This document shows, one piece after another, positions 16,182 through 24,974 of a stretch of DNA of 64,000 nt; positions within the stretch are counted from its first letter, which is position 1; each line of letters opens with the position of its first letter. This DNA is from Pseudanabaena sp. PCC 6802 (GTDB lineage Bacteria; Cyanobacteriota; Cyanobacteriia; Pseudanabaenales; Pseudanabaenaceae). The notes beneath the pieces were generated by a model. It was not told the origin of the DNA and did no database searches. It saw only the letters and a list, made by a program, of their open reading frames with translations. Where the stretch lies: NCBI RefSeq assembly GCF_000332175.1, contig NZ_KB235914.1, forward strand, positions 4,433,793-4,497,792. Direction: 5' to 3'. Both the position numbers and the translations under genes were made by a program.

Positions 16182-18899
16182 CTAGCCTTTGACTGTAGCT
16201 TTGCGAGTGCGGGTGGTCTTGGTAGTAGTGGTTTTACTAGTCTTGGTGGAGGACTTGGTCGAGCTTTTAGTCGATGTCTTAGCCTTGGTGCTGGTTCCTG
16301 TTTTGGCGGTTGTTTTAGCCTTGCTGGTTGTAGTTTTACTGGCAGTAGCTTTGCTGGATTTGGCTGGTGCCTTGGTGGCTAGTAAAGCGATCGCCTGTTC
16401 CAAAGTCAGATCGTCTGGCGAGCTATCTTTAGGTAGCGACACGTTAACCTTGCCATGTTTGACATAGGGGCCATATTTACCCATGTAGATTTCTACAGGC
16501 TGCTCGTCGGCGGGATGCGTGCCCACAGAGCGCAATACCTGCGCCGAGCCTCTCGTTACCTTGGGTTGTGCCAGGAGTTCCAACGCTCGCTCTAAGGTGA
16601 TCGTGTAGGGATCGTCGTCGCCTTTGAGCGATCGGTAATCTTTCCCATCTTTGCCGCGATCGTGGACGACATAGGGGCCAAACCGCCCTAAATTAGCCTG
16701 CACTTTCTTGCCAGTGTCGGGATGTACCCCCAACGTGCGCGGCATTTTCAGTAAATCCACCGCGATCTCCAGGGTGAGTTGCTCCAGTTGCATTCCCTTC
16801 GGCAGCGATGCCCGCTTGAGTTTAGCCTTATCATCCTTAGAGCTTCCTAGTTGCACGTAAGGTCCATATGGCCCCACATGCAAAAAGATCGGCTCGTTGG
16901 TTTCAGGATGAATCCCAATTTGATCTGGCCCTTCTATTTTCTGCTTGAGAATCGTCTCAATCTTTTCAGGCACTAAATCGGAAGGCGTGAAATTGGTGGG
17001 AATTGATGCATTGATCGTATTATCGCCTTCACCAACCTGGATATAGGCACCATACTGCCCTAGCTTAATTTTGACATTCTCCAATCCCTCTAAATGGACT
17101 GTGCGAGCGGCATCGGACGCAATTTCCTTTTCACCATTTTTTACCAGAATTTGCAAGCCTTCCTTGCCGTGATAAAACTCCCGTAGATATGGCAACCAGT
17201 TCGCGCTACCTGTGGAAATATCATCCAAGGTTTGTTCCATTTTGGACGTAAAACCCGTATCTACTAAATTGGGAAAATGCTCTTCTAGTAAAGCAGTAAC
17301 CGCAAAAGCAGTAAATGTGGGAACCAGAGCATTCTGGATTTGCTGCACGTAGCCGCGATCGCAGATCGTTCCGATAATGCTGGCATAGGTGCTGGGACGA
17401 CCGATCCCCTCGCTTTCTAAGGTTTTTACCAATGAGGCTTCGGTATAGCGTGCGGGTGGCTGGGTATCGTGGCCGCTCGGTACGATCTGCCGACATTCGG
17501 GATGGTCTCCGACAGCCATAGCGGGCAAAATCACCTCCTGCCCTTCGATCGCCGCGTCAGGATCGTCCGAACCCTCAACATAGGCGCGGAAGAAGCCAGG
17601 GAAATCAATCCGCTTGCCGGAAGCGCGGAAGACGGCATCCTCTACCTGCAATTGCACGGCGATCGTGGTTTGGCGAGCATCTGCCATCTGCGATGCCACC
17701 GTGCGCTTCCAGATCAGATCGTACAATTGCAACTCGCGACCCGATAAGCCAGTTTGCTGGGGCGTGCGAAAAGTTTCGCCAGCGGGACGAATCGCTTCGT
17801 GGGCTTCCTGTGCCCCCTTCGATTTGGTGGCATACTGGCGCGGCTGAGGACTGAGGTAGTTAGCGCCGTACATTTGCTCGACGCAGGTACGGGCAGCGGT
17901 AATTGCCTGCTGCGACAAATGCACCGAGTCAGTACGCATGTAGGTGATATACCCCTGTTCGTACAGCGCCTGTGCCGTCCGCATCGTATCTCGGGCAGAC
18001 AGGCGCAGCTTGCGGTTAGCTTCCTGTTGCAGCGTAGAGGTGGTAAATGGTGGCGATGGCTTGCGGTTGTTGGGGCGCTCTTCGATATTGCCGACCGTCC
18101 AGGTTTTGCCTGTAATGCGATTTTGCAGGGCGATCGCGCCAGCCTCATCTAATAACTCAACATTGCGATTGGCAGCAATTCTGCCCGTTGACTCGTCAAA
18201 ATCCTTACCCGTGGCAATATTTTTGCCCCTCACGGAGACGAGTTGCGCTGGGAACTCCTGCTTGGGGGCAAATAACGTTGCTTTGAGATCCCAATAGCTG
18301 CCCGACTTGAACGCTCGCCGATCGCGTTCGCGATTGACGATCAGGCGCACGGCGACGGACTGCACTCTGCCGGCGGACAGTCCCCAGGAAATCTTTTTCC
18401 ACAGTAGTGGCGACACGGTATAGCCGACAAGTCGATCTAAAATGCGTCTGGTTTCCTGGGCTTGGACGAGTTGCTCGTTGATATTGCGGCAATTTTGCAA
18501 AGCATTACCAATCGCTTCGGAGGTAATTTCATGAAATACCATGCGTTTGGTCGGCACCTTGGGCTGCAATAATTGCAACAGATGCCAGGAAATGCTTTCC
18601 CCTTCTCGGTCTTCGTCAGTGGCCAGGATGAGTTCGGAGGCATTTTTTAAGGCAGCCTTCAGCTCCCTAACTACTTTCTTTTTGTCTTCGGGCACGATGT
18701 AGAGCGGCTCAAAGTCTGCATCCACATTTACGCCTAACTTCGCCCACTCCTCAGACTTAACTGTTGCGGGAATATCAGTAGCAGATTGCGGGAGATCTCG
18801 CACGTGCCCCATTGAAGCTTCGACCCGATATCCAGGTGGCAGGAAATTTTTAATTGTGCGGGCTTTGGTCGGAGACTCAACAATGACAAGTGTGGACAT
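16182..18899 (-). CDS. topA: DNA topoisomerase I with Lys/Thr/Ser-rich tail
   Basis: 905 residues from the ATG at 18899 ([20 protein letters not shown]), the canonical Toprim start; an in-frame ATG 96 bp earlier has no homology. Toprim acids are in DEDREGE near 103-109; the active-site Tyr is in YITYMRTDS near 318. The type IA core is followed by several TopoI_C units (each with a FGPY/YGPYV-type motif) rather than zinc fingers, as is usual in cyanobacteria. The last ~63 residues are Lys, Thr, Ser and Ala only, a basic tail likely to bind DNA. It relaxes negative supercoils. It stands alone on the minus strand. Confidence 0.97.
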   Translation of the reverse strand: MSTLVIVESPTKARTIKNFLPPGYRVEASMGHVRDLPQSATDIPATVKSEEWAKLGVNVDADFEPLYIVPEDKKKVVRELKAALKNASELILATDEDREGESISWHLLQLLQPKVPTKRMVFHEITSEAIGNALQNCRNINEQLVQAQETRRILDRLVGYTVSPLLWKKISWGLSAGRVQSVAVRLIVNRERDRRAFKSGSYWDLKATLFAPKQEFPAQLVSVRGKNIATGKDFDESTGRIAANRNVELLDEAGAIALQNRITGKTWTVGNIEERPNNRKPSPPFTTSTLQQEANRKLRLSARDTMRTAQALYEQGYITYMRTDSVHLSQQAITAARTCVEQMYGANYLSPQPRQYATKSKGAQEAHEAIRPAGETFRTPQQTGLSGRELQLYDLIWKRTVASQMADARQTTIAVQLQVEDAVFRASGKRIDFPGFFRAYVEGSDDPDAAIEGQEVILPAMAVGDHPECRQIVPSGHDTQPPARYTEASLVKTLESEGIGRPSTYASIIGTICDRGYVQQIQNALVPTFTAFAVTALLEEHFPNLVDTGFTSKMEQTLDDISTGSANWLPYLREFYHGKEGLQILVKNGEKEIASDAARTVHLEGLENVKIKLGQYGAYIQVGEGDNTINASIPTNFTPSDLVPEKIETILKQKIEGPDQIGIHPETNEPIFLHVGPYGPYVQLGSSKDDKAKLKRASLPKGMQLEQLTLEIAVDLLKMPRTLGVHPDTGKKVQANLGRFGPYVVHDRGKDGKDYRSLKGDDDPYTITLERALELLAQPKVTRGSAQVLRSVGTHPADEQPVEIYMGKYGPYVKHGKVNVSLPKDSSPDDLTLEQAIALLATKAPAKSSKATASKTTTSKAKTTAKTGTSTKAKTSTKSSTKSSTKTSKTTTTKTTRTRKATVKG

Positions 18900-19528
18900 A
18901 GTTAGCGGTGCAGTTATGAGGGCAATTGGTAGTGCATAAATGGCTCGGAAACAGCTCGGAAACAGTTTGTAAAAGCTATTAGTTAAGGGTAGCAACCAGT
19001 ATTAGATTAAACCCTTCTTAACCTTATATAATGCTTAACCTTTTATATACAACCTTTACTAAAAAATAAATTAAAAATTAGCTTTTAGCAGTCAGCTATC
19101 AGCGGTCAGCTTTTTTAACAAGCACTCAGCAGTTAGCCGTTAGCTTTTTGAGGGCGTATGATGAGGGATGTCGATCGCTAGTTAACTTTATATAACGGGT
19201 GTCGATCGCATCGAGCAATGTGCGGATAACCGTAAGCGATCGCACCTTAACTGCAAGATCTCAGTTATAGGCTGGAAATATGTAGGATCGAGATGGTGGC
19301 AATGTCGATTGTCATGAAATTTTCACAGACTTAGCCCTGCTCCCTTAACTACTACCCTCTGCAACGTGAGGAAACAGTTGGCGGATCCAGTGGCAAATTT
19401 ACCGTAGGTAGAATGACTGTAAGTGCGATAAGTGCGATCGCTCAAGGTGATATAGGACAAACAATGCTAAAAAATGTAAAAGTGACAGGTGATATCGATT
19501 TGGGCGACTGACTCAGGAGGCATGGGCA
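18900..19528. other. gene-free stretch between topA and the DUF29 gene
   Basis: 629 bp with no convincing gene. It holds the short degenerate repeat at 19080-19152 and several HIP1-like GCGATCG sites. The divergent promoters of topA and of the DUF29 gene must lie here, but I cannot place them with confidence. Confidence 0.7.
19080..19152. repeat. short degenerate heptad-like repeat (AGCAGTCAGCT type)
   Basis: Imperfect units of about 7 bp on the theme TTAGCAGTCAGCTATCAGCG. The same sequence type recurs at 28704-28722. Short tandem repeats like this are scattered through cyanobacterial intergenic DNA. Confidence 0.6.
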
Positions 19529-19960
19529 ATGGAAGAGTTGCTAGAACTTAAGGAATTGCTTGTTGGTGGCAACATCCATGAGGCATTGCTATTGGTAGAG
19601 GAGATGACCGAAATGAGCAGGGACGATAAGCTAAACAGAGTTTTTAGCTTTGGGATTATCCTGCTGCTCCACTTGATTAAGCAATCTGCCGAGAAGCGCT
19701 CGACCAGATCTTGGGAGATATCTATTTTTAACGCGGTGAAGCAAATCCAACGCTCGAACAAACGCCGCAAAGCAGGAGGCACTTACCTCTCTCAAGCTGA
19801 ATTACAGGAGACGCTAGAAGATGCCTACGAGTCTGCTTTAAAACAGGCGGCATTGGAAGCATTTGAGGGTAGGTACGAAGCGGCTGAGATTGCCGCTATG
19901 GTCGATCGCACCGCGATTATCGACCAGGCGATCGCCTTAATTTTGGGAGATGCCGTATGA
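19529..19960 (+). CDS. DUF29 family protein
   Basis: 143 residues. The start MEELLELKELLVGGNIHEAL, then EMSRDDKLNRVFSF and ILLLHLIKQSAEKRSTRSWE, is the DUF29 signature, a helical family expanded in cyanobacteria with no settled function. AGGAGG at 19515-19520, 8 bp before the ATG, fixes the start. The stop overlaps a 35-codon frame (ATGA), and the ATPase operon starts 117 bp downstream on the same strand, so it could share its transcript. Confidence 0.85.
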   Translation: MEELLELKELLVGGNIHEALLLVEEMTEMSRDDKLNRVFSFGIILLLHLIKQSAEKRSTRSWEISIFNAVKQIQRSNKRRKAGGTYLSQAELQETLEDAYESALKQAALEAFEGRYEAAEIAAMVDRTAIIDQAIALILGDAV

Positions 19961-20064
19961 GCGAACAACCTAAGACACAGCTAGAATTGTGCAAAGACCT
20001 AAAGATAAGTCGCGCCATTTATTTTACAATTGCTAAGTTAGAGCAGCCTTACTATTTGGACTAG
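19957..20064 (+). CDS. possible 35-residue peptide overlapping the DUF29 gene
   Basis: ATG at 19957 overlaps the DUF29 stop (ATGA); TAG at 20062. The peptide MSEQPKTQLELCKDLKISRA, then IYFTIAKLEQPYYLD, has no recognised family. The overlap argues for translation. It ends 12 bp before the ATPase start, so it may be no more than a spacer that couples translation. Confidence 0.35.
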   Translation: MSEQPKTQLELCKDLKISRAIYFTIAKLEQPYYLD

Positions 20065-20076
20065 GGACTAGAGTTT

Positions 20077-21420
20077 ATGTCATCTCAGCGGGCAGTTAAC
20101 CTGCGTGAAGCCTATCGTGTATCTGATGTCAAACCTTTGGAAGGGGACGATCTCGATCGCTATTACACAGAGCTAGGTGAATCGCGCAAAAGTGAAGCTG
20201 TCACGAATATGCGTGTTGCCCTCGATTTACAAGAATCTGGAGAATTTAGCACGATTTTGTTTACAGGGCATCGCGGCTGCGGCAAAAGTACCGAACTACA
20301 CTCATTAGAAAGAAATTTGCGGAAACAGTATCACGTCATTTACCTCAGAACGGATGAGATTACGGATATCAATGATGTGGAATATACCGATCTGTATTTG
20401 CTGGTCGCACAGTATGTAGAATACGAACTACGCAAAACTAAAATTAAAATCGATGCGAGCATAATTAGAGATTTCGAGAGTTGGTTTGCTGAAGTCACCC
20501 ATGAAAACGAACAAACAGTAGAAAGTTCTATTTCAGTGGAGGGGGAAATAACTTTAGGGGGCGAGACTCCCTTTCCTATACCTTTTCTGGCAAAGCTATT
20601 GGCAAAGATTATGTCTCAGATCAAGGGCGGCTCGAAAGATAAACAAACTATTCGACAAACTCTAGAGAGAGACTTCTCTCGTTTAAAAACTACACTTAAC
20701 TTATTGCTGGATGATGGGAATGAGAAGCTCCGCAAGAGATATCCGGACAAAAAAGGTATTCTGTTGATTTTTGACAATCTCGATCGCTGCCCACCTCATG
20801 TAGCCGAGCGCTTGTTTTTTAACTACGGTTCGCAACTGCAAGAGCTGCGCTGCACGATAATTTATACTCTGCCAATTTCCGCCCTATACTCGCCTCGCGG
20901 GATTGCCAATACATTTGCAGAGCCAAAAATCATTCCGATGGTCAATATCTATGAATTTGATGCCAAACGCAATCCCCTGAAGCATAACCCAGATGGTATC
21001 CAGGCTCTTGTCAATTTATTAGAGCGCCGCATGGATACGCAACAGATATTTGCAACCGATCGGGAACGGGACGATCTGATTCGTGCGAGTGGCGGGCATA
21101 TTCGCCACTTGATGCAAATGGTACGCGAGGCTTGCCTCACTGCAATCGGGCGCGGACACAGTAAAATTGAAGCAGACGATGTAGTTTATGCAATTAATCA
21201 ACGCCAGTTTAGCTTTGAGCGCGAGATCCCCGACACGCACTATGGCGCGATCGCTAATACATACCGTACTAAACGAGCAAATAACGATGAAATCGGGCAG
21301 TTAACGCTGGTTAATACCTCTGTGTTGGAGTACAACGGTAAACGTCGCTGGAACTATCCCCATCCTACGGTCTTGAACATCGATGCTTTTCAACGCGCCC
21401 TTAACGACTCAGTTCAATAG
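20077..21420 (+). CDS. P-loop ATPase of AAA/STAND type, first gene of a four-gene operon
   Basis: 447 residues. Walker A is GHRGCGKST (64-72), Walker B is ILLIFDNLDR (228-237) and a sensor-like IIYTLP lies at 261-266. Residues ~320-375 form a winged-helix-like lid (ASGGHIRHLMQMVREACL). The overall layout is that of AAA+/STAND switches of the Cdc6/Orc1 and NACHT kind. The next gene, a TPR protein, starts 38 bp before this stop, so the two are translated together. The ATPase probably acts as the switch for the TPR sensor (inference). A defence or stress role is suggested by the PIN toxin at the end of the operon. Confidence 0.8.
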   Translation: MSSQRAVNLREAYRVSDVKPLEGDDLDRYYTELGESRKSEAVTNMRVALDLQESGEFSTILFTGHRGCGKSTELHSLERNLRKQYHVIYLRTDEITDINDVEYTDLYLLVAQYVEYELRKTKIKIDASIIRDFESWFAEVTHENEQTVESSISVEGEITLGGETPFPIPFLAKLLAKIMSQIKGGSKDKQTIRQTLERDFSRLKTTLNLLLDDGNEKLRKRYPDKKGILLIFDNLDRCPPHVAERLFFNYGSQLQELRCTIIYTLPISALYSPRGIANTFAEPKIIPMVNIYEFDAKRNPLKHNPDGIQALVNLLERRMDTQQIFATDRERDDLIRASGGHIRHLMQMVREACLTAIGRGHSKIEADDVVYAINQRQFSFEREIPDTHYGAIANTYRTKRANNDEIGQLTLVNTSVLEYNGKRRWNYPHPTVLNIDAFQRALNDSVQ

Positions 21421-23977
21421 TTCCGATCTTGATTTTCTAGCTCGCAATGCTGAGGCTATCCGTAAGATAGGGCTTTTTGCCGATCTGTCTGAGGGTCTGA
21501 CAATCGGCTTTGTCGAGATTAATCTGGAGCGCGATCGCGATGCCACAGTCCAGTTTTTGCTCGATCGCAGTCAACCAGATTACGTGCAGTGGATTCCTTT
21601 AATGTTAGATCGCCCCGATCTGCGCTATCTAATCGCGGCAATTGAGGAAGACCTGAGATCGGTAACTCTAATTCCAGGGAAAAAGCCCGTTCTGCTATTG
21701 TGCGGTTTAGAACATGCGATCGGTGGATATGGCGACTATCCCGATATCCTCAGCAATATCAACATTGCCCGTGACAACTATCCACAGAGGCTACCATATC
21801 CATTACTTTTCCTGCTACCTGGCTATACTATTACTCGTTTTGCCAGGTTTGCTCCCGACTTTTGGGATTGGAAATCGATGGAAGTTCGTCTGAAAAGTGA
21901 TATTCCTGCAATTGAGTCAGTCGATCTAGAACAAATCAGAAGACCAACGCACCAACTAACTATCCCTGTCTCCCAAGAACGCTTTGATTTTCTCTACCAC
22001 GTTCTAGAGCGATATCCCCAACCTAGTCTCGCTCGTGCCGACATCCTCGATCTCTTGGGCGATGCCTATAGATCTCATCTCAACTATCCTGAAGCTGAAA
22101 GAGCATATCTAGAAGCACTCAATCTCTACGAAACTCATGATAAGCCGCTTGGTATTGCACATGTGCTCAATAACTTGGCAGGACTAAACTACGAGCAAGG
22201 GAAGTACGGCGAAGCAGAACCTCTATACCTCAGATCGCTGGAAATTTGGGAACGACAACTGGGAGCACGCCATCCCAATGTCGCCAGCGGCCTCAATAAT
22301 CTCGCATTGCTATACACATCGCAAGGGAAGTATGCGGAGGCAGAACCTCTATATCTTAGATCGCTGGAAATCAGGGAACGACAACTGGGAGTAGACCATC
22401 CCGATGTCGCCAACAGCCTCAATAATCTCGCAGGGTTATACGAATCGCAAGGGAAGTATGTGGAGGCGGAACCTCTATATCTTAGATCGCTGGAAATCAT
22501 GGAACGACAACTGGGAGCAGACCATCCCGATGTTGCACAAAGTCTCAATAATCTCGCATTGCTATACAAATCGCAAGGGAAGTATGCAGAGGCTGAATCT
22601 CTATACCTTAGATCGCTGGAAATCAGGGAACGACAACTAGGAACAGACCATCCCGATGTCGCCAACAGTCTCAATAATCTCGCATTGCTATACAAATCGC
22701 AAGGGAAGTATGCAGAGGCTGAATCTCTATACCTTAGATCGCTGGAAATCAGGGAACGACAACTAGGAACAGACCATCCCGATGTCGCCAACAGCCTCAA
22801 TAATCTCGCATCGCTACACTTCGCACAAGGAAAGTACGTGGCAGCAGAACCACCGTTGCGACGCGCGCTGGAAATCAGGGAACGACTACTGGGAGCAGAC
22901 CATCCCGATGTCGCCAACAGCCTCAATAATCTCGCAGAGCTATACAGAGTAAAGGGGAGATATGTTGAAGCAGAACCTCTATACCTTAGATCGCTGGAAA
23001 TCAGGGAACGACTACTGGGAGCAGACCATCCCGATGTTGCACAATGCCTCAATAATCTCGCAGGGCTATACGGAGTAAAGGGGAGATATGTTGAAGCAGA
23101 ACCTCTATACCTTAGATCGCTGGAAATCAGGGAACGACTACTGGGAGCAGACCATCCCGATGTCGCACAAAGCCTCAATAATCTCGCAGAGCTATACGGA
23201 GCAAAGGGGAGATATGTTGAAGCAGAACCTCTATACCTTAGATCGCTGGAAATTAGGGAACGACTACTGGGAGCAGACCATCCCGATGTCGCCAACAGCC
23301 TCAATAGTCTCGCAAGGCTATACCATGCGCAAGGGAAGTATGTTGAAGCAGAACCTCTATACCTTAGATCGCTGGAAATCAGGGAACGACTACTGGGAGC
23401 AGACCATCCCGATGTCGCACAAAGCCTCAATAGTCTCGCATTGCTATACGGAACAAAGGGGAGATATGTTGAAGCAGAACCTCTATACCTTAGATCGCTG
23501 GAAATCAATGAACGACTACTGGGAGCAGACCATCCCGATGTCGCACAAAGCCTTAATAATCTCGCATTGCTATACAAATCGCAAGGGAAGTATGCGGAGG
23601 CAGAGCCTCTATATAAGAGATCGCTGGAAATCAGTGAACGACTACTGGGAGCAGACCATCCCGATGTCGCCATCAGCCTCAATAATCTCGCATTGCTACA
23701 CTACGCACAGGGAAAGTACGCGGCAGTGGAACCACCGTTGCGACGCGCGCTGGAAATCAACGAGCGACAACTAGGAGCAGACCATCCCGATGTCGCCAAC
23801 AGCCTCAATAATCTTGCAGGGCTATACTATATGCAAGGGAAGTATGCGGAGGCGGAACTGTTGTATTGTCGGGCTATAGCGATCGCTGAAAAAGCACTTG
23901 GTGCGGAACATCCAGATACCACAACATATCGTAAAAATTACGAGCTATGCTTAAAGCAAAAGGAGGATAGACAATGA
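21383..23977 (+). CDS. TPR protein with degenerate ATPase-like N-terminus and 14 repeats
   Basis: 864 residues. Residues ~10-180 form an alpha/beta domain with a Walker-B-like VLLLCGLEHA, a LLFLLPGYTI strand and RFAPDFWDWKS. This ending is shared by many bacterial STAND-like proteins; no Walker A is present, so it is probably an inactive ATPase module. Residues ~262-849 are 14 kinesin-light-chain-type TPRs of exactly 42 residues (core EAEPLYLRSLEI, then HPDVA). TPR solenoids bind peptides or proteins. The gene overlaps the ATPase gene by 38 bp and the next gene by 4 bp. The likely role is target recognition for the ATPase (inference). Confidence 0.85.
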   Translation: MLFNAPLTTQFNSSDLDFLARNAEAIRKIGLFADLSEGLTIGFVEINLERDRDATVQFLLDRSQPDYVQWIPLMLDRPDLRYLIAAIEEDLRSVTLIPGKKPVLLLCGLEHAIGGYGDYPDILSNINIARDNYPQRLPYPLLFLLPGYTITRFARFAPDFWDWKSMEVRLKSDIPAIESVDLEQIRRPTHQLTIPVSQERFDFLYHVLERYPQPSLARADILDLLGDAYRSHLNYPEAERAYLEALNLYETHDKPLGIAHVLNNLAGLNYEQGKYGEAEPLYLRSLEIWERQLGARHPNVASGLNNLALLYTSQGKYAEAEPLYLRSLEIRERQLGVDHPDVANSLNNLAGLYESQGKYVEAEPLYLRSLEIMERQLGADHPDVAQSLNNLALLYKSQGKYAEAESLYLRSLEIRERQLGTDHPDVANSLNNLALLYKSQGKYAEAESLYLRSLEIRERQLGTDHPDVANSLNNLASLHFAQGKYVAAEPPLRRALEIRERLLGADHPDVANSLNNLAELYRVKGRYVEAEPLYLRSLEIRERLLGADHPDVAQCLNNLAGLYGVKGRYVEAEPLYLRSLEIRERLLGADHPDVAQSLNNLAELYGAKGRYVEAEPLYLRSLEIRERLLGADHPDVANSLNSLARLYHAQGKYVEAEPLYLRSLEIRERLLGADHPDVAQSLNSLALLYGTKGRYVEAEPLYLRSLEINERLLGADHPDVAQSLNNLALLYKSQGKYAEAEPLYKRSLEISERLLGADHPDVAISLNNLALLHYAQGKYAAVEPPLRRALEINERQLGADHPDVANSLNNLAGLYYMQGKYAEAELLYCRAIAIAEKALGAEHPDTTTYRKNYELCLKQKEDRQ
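22166..23929 (+). repeat. 14 tandem 126-bp coding repeats
   Basis: The TPR region is 14 units of exactly 126 bp without indels. Units at 22544-22669 and 22670-22795 differ only at their last base, and most others are closely similar at the DNA level. Such identity points to recent unit duplication or gene conversion and would permit in-frame gain or loss of units. Confidence 0.95.
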
Positions 23978-24195
23978 CTATCAAAGAACAACTCTTTCAA
24001 GAACTTGAAAATGCTCCTATGCCTGTATTGGCAGAAGTTCTCGATTTTTTGAGATTCCTCCAATCTAAGCAGCCAAAAGTAGATTTTATGGAATTTGCAG
24101 GTATGGCATCCGATCTAGGGGACATCATGGATGAAATTGTTGCAGAAGCCGAAGCCAATCGCCAACTGGATCTCGGCAGAGAAGATCGCGCATGA
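23974..24195 (+). CDS. DUF2281-type antitoxin-like protein
   Basis: 73 residues. MTIKEQLFQELENAPMPVLA, then EVLDFLRFLQSKQ, is the DUF2281 pattern found in small proteins encoded upstream of PIN toxins. The acidic C-terminal half is where such antitoxins usually contact the toxin. The ATG overlaps the TPR stop and its TGA overlaps the PIN start, both as ATGA, so it is tied translationally to both neighbours. Confidence 0.75.
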   Translation: MTIKEQLFQELENAPMPVLAEVLDFLRFLQSKQPKVDFMEFAGMASDLGDIMDEIVAEAEANRQLDLGREDRA

Positions 24196-24596
24196 AAAAG
24201 GCTTTAATTGACACTAATATTCTCTCCTATTTTTTAAAAGGCAACTCAACGATTATTGAAAGATTTCGCATCTATCAACAGCACTATTCCTACTTTTCAT
24301 TTTCGATCTTTACCTACTACGAAATCAAAAGTGGCTTACTCTATAAAGATGCTCAAAGGCAAATGCAGCAGTTCGATCGACTTGCCCAAGTTAGTGAAGT
24401 GATACTCTACGATCGAGCGATCGCTGATATAGCCAGCCAAATCTACGTCGATCTTAGAACTAGAGGTATTACGATCGCACCTATTGACTTGTTTATTGCG
24501 GCAACTGCGCTATATTGTGATTGTCTACTTGTCACAGCCAATGTGAAGCACTTTCAAAACATTCCAAATCTCAACTATGAAGACTGGACAAAATAA
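24192..24596 (+). CDS. PIN-domain ribonuclease toxin (VapC type)
   Basis: 134 residues. The PIN acids are visible: Asp in LIDTNILSYFLK (near 7), Glu in FTYYEIKSG (near 43) and Asp in IAPIDLFIAATAL (near 99), followed by VTANVKHFQNI. VapC enzymes cut tRNA or rRNA in a Mg-dependent way and are held inactive by the partner antitoxin. It overlaps the DUF2281 gene by 4 bp. Its place as the last gene of an ATPase-TPR operon is unusual and could make it the effector of that system. Confidence 0.88.
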   Translation: MKKALIDTNILSYFLKGNSTIIERFRIYQQHYSYFSFSIFTYYEIKSGLLYKDAQRQMQQFDRLAQVSEVILYDRAIADIASQIYVDLRTRGITIAPIDLFIAATALYCDCLLVTANVKHFQNIPNLNYEDWTK

Positions 24597-24726
24597 AAGT
24601 CGCGATCCTCAAGATAGAAGTATTGCCGATCGCTGGAGGCAATGGTTTGAGGAAGTCGATCGCTTGGGAATTCCCAATGGTAAATCTAAAGACGGGTTTA
24701 GGTGCATGGAATCGTCTGAACTTTGA
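24577..24726 (+). CDS. possible 49-residue protein overlapping the PIN gene end
   Basis: ATG at 24577 lies inside the last codons of the PIN gene; TGA at 24724. The peptide MKTGQNKSRDPQDRSIADRW, then RQWFEEVDRLGIP, is plausible as the beginning of a small soluble protein, but the last third overlaps the end of the interrupted antitoxin gene on the other strand. It may be the truncated head of a lost gene. Confidence 0.3.
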   Translation: MKTGQNKSRDPQDRSIADRWRQWFEEVDRLGIPNGKSKDGFRCMESSEL

Positions 24727-24974
24727 TGTTTACATGCAGTGTTTTACAAAGGACATTGAGAATCGCAGTCAGGTTATCCATCGTAGGATTCCCTTTTGCA
24801 GATAACATCCGGTGCAGGCTTTTGCTTGGTTTGGATGTTGCGATCGCCAGTTGTTCAAAACCGACAGTTGCATTTACAAGATCTCTCAGTATAAGTCTTG
24901 CGGTTTCTGGTTCGCCATTGAGGAACAGAGAAATAGCTTCGTCAAGAAGAGCTTCCGCAAATGCAGGATCTCGC
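24698..24974 (-). pseudogene. HigA-like antitoxin, C-terminal part (cut by IS256)
   Basis: Encodes 89 residues to a TAA at 24700-24698: DPAFAEALLDEAISLFLNGE, then an XRE-type helix-turn-helix (GFEQLAIATSKPSKSLHRML) and SAKGNPTMDNL, the pattern of HigA antitoxins of the HI1420 type. The first 18 codons are at 26326-26379, beyond the IS256 element. Removing the IS and one copy of its 7-bp duplication restores a 107-codon frame without error, so the damage is only the insertion. Confidence 0.9.

Noticed and set aside
22189-23682. Long open frame (497 codons) antisense to the TPR gene
   Set aside because: It is the mirror of the 126-bp coding repeat, so the repeat keeps the opposite frame open too. 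Its product is a Ser/Arg-rich repeat with no family likeness.
22166-23929. Direct repeats considered as a CRISPR array
   Set aside because: The repeats are contiguous 126-bp coding units without spacers and encode TPRs.
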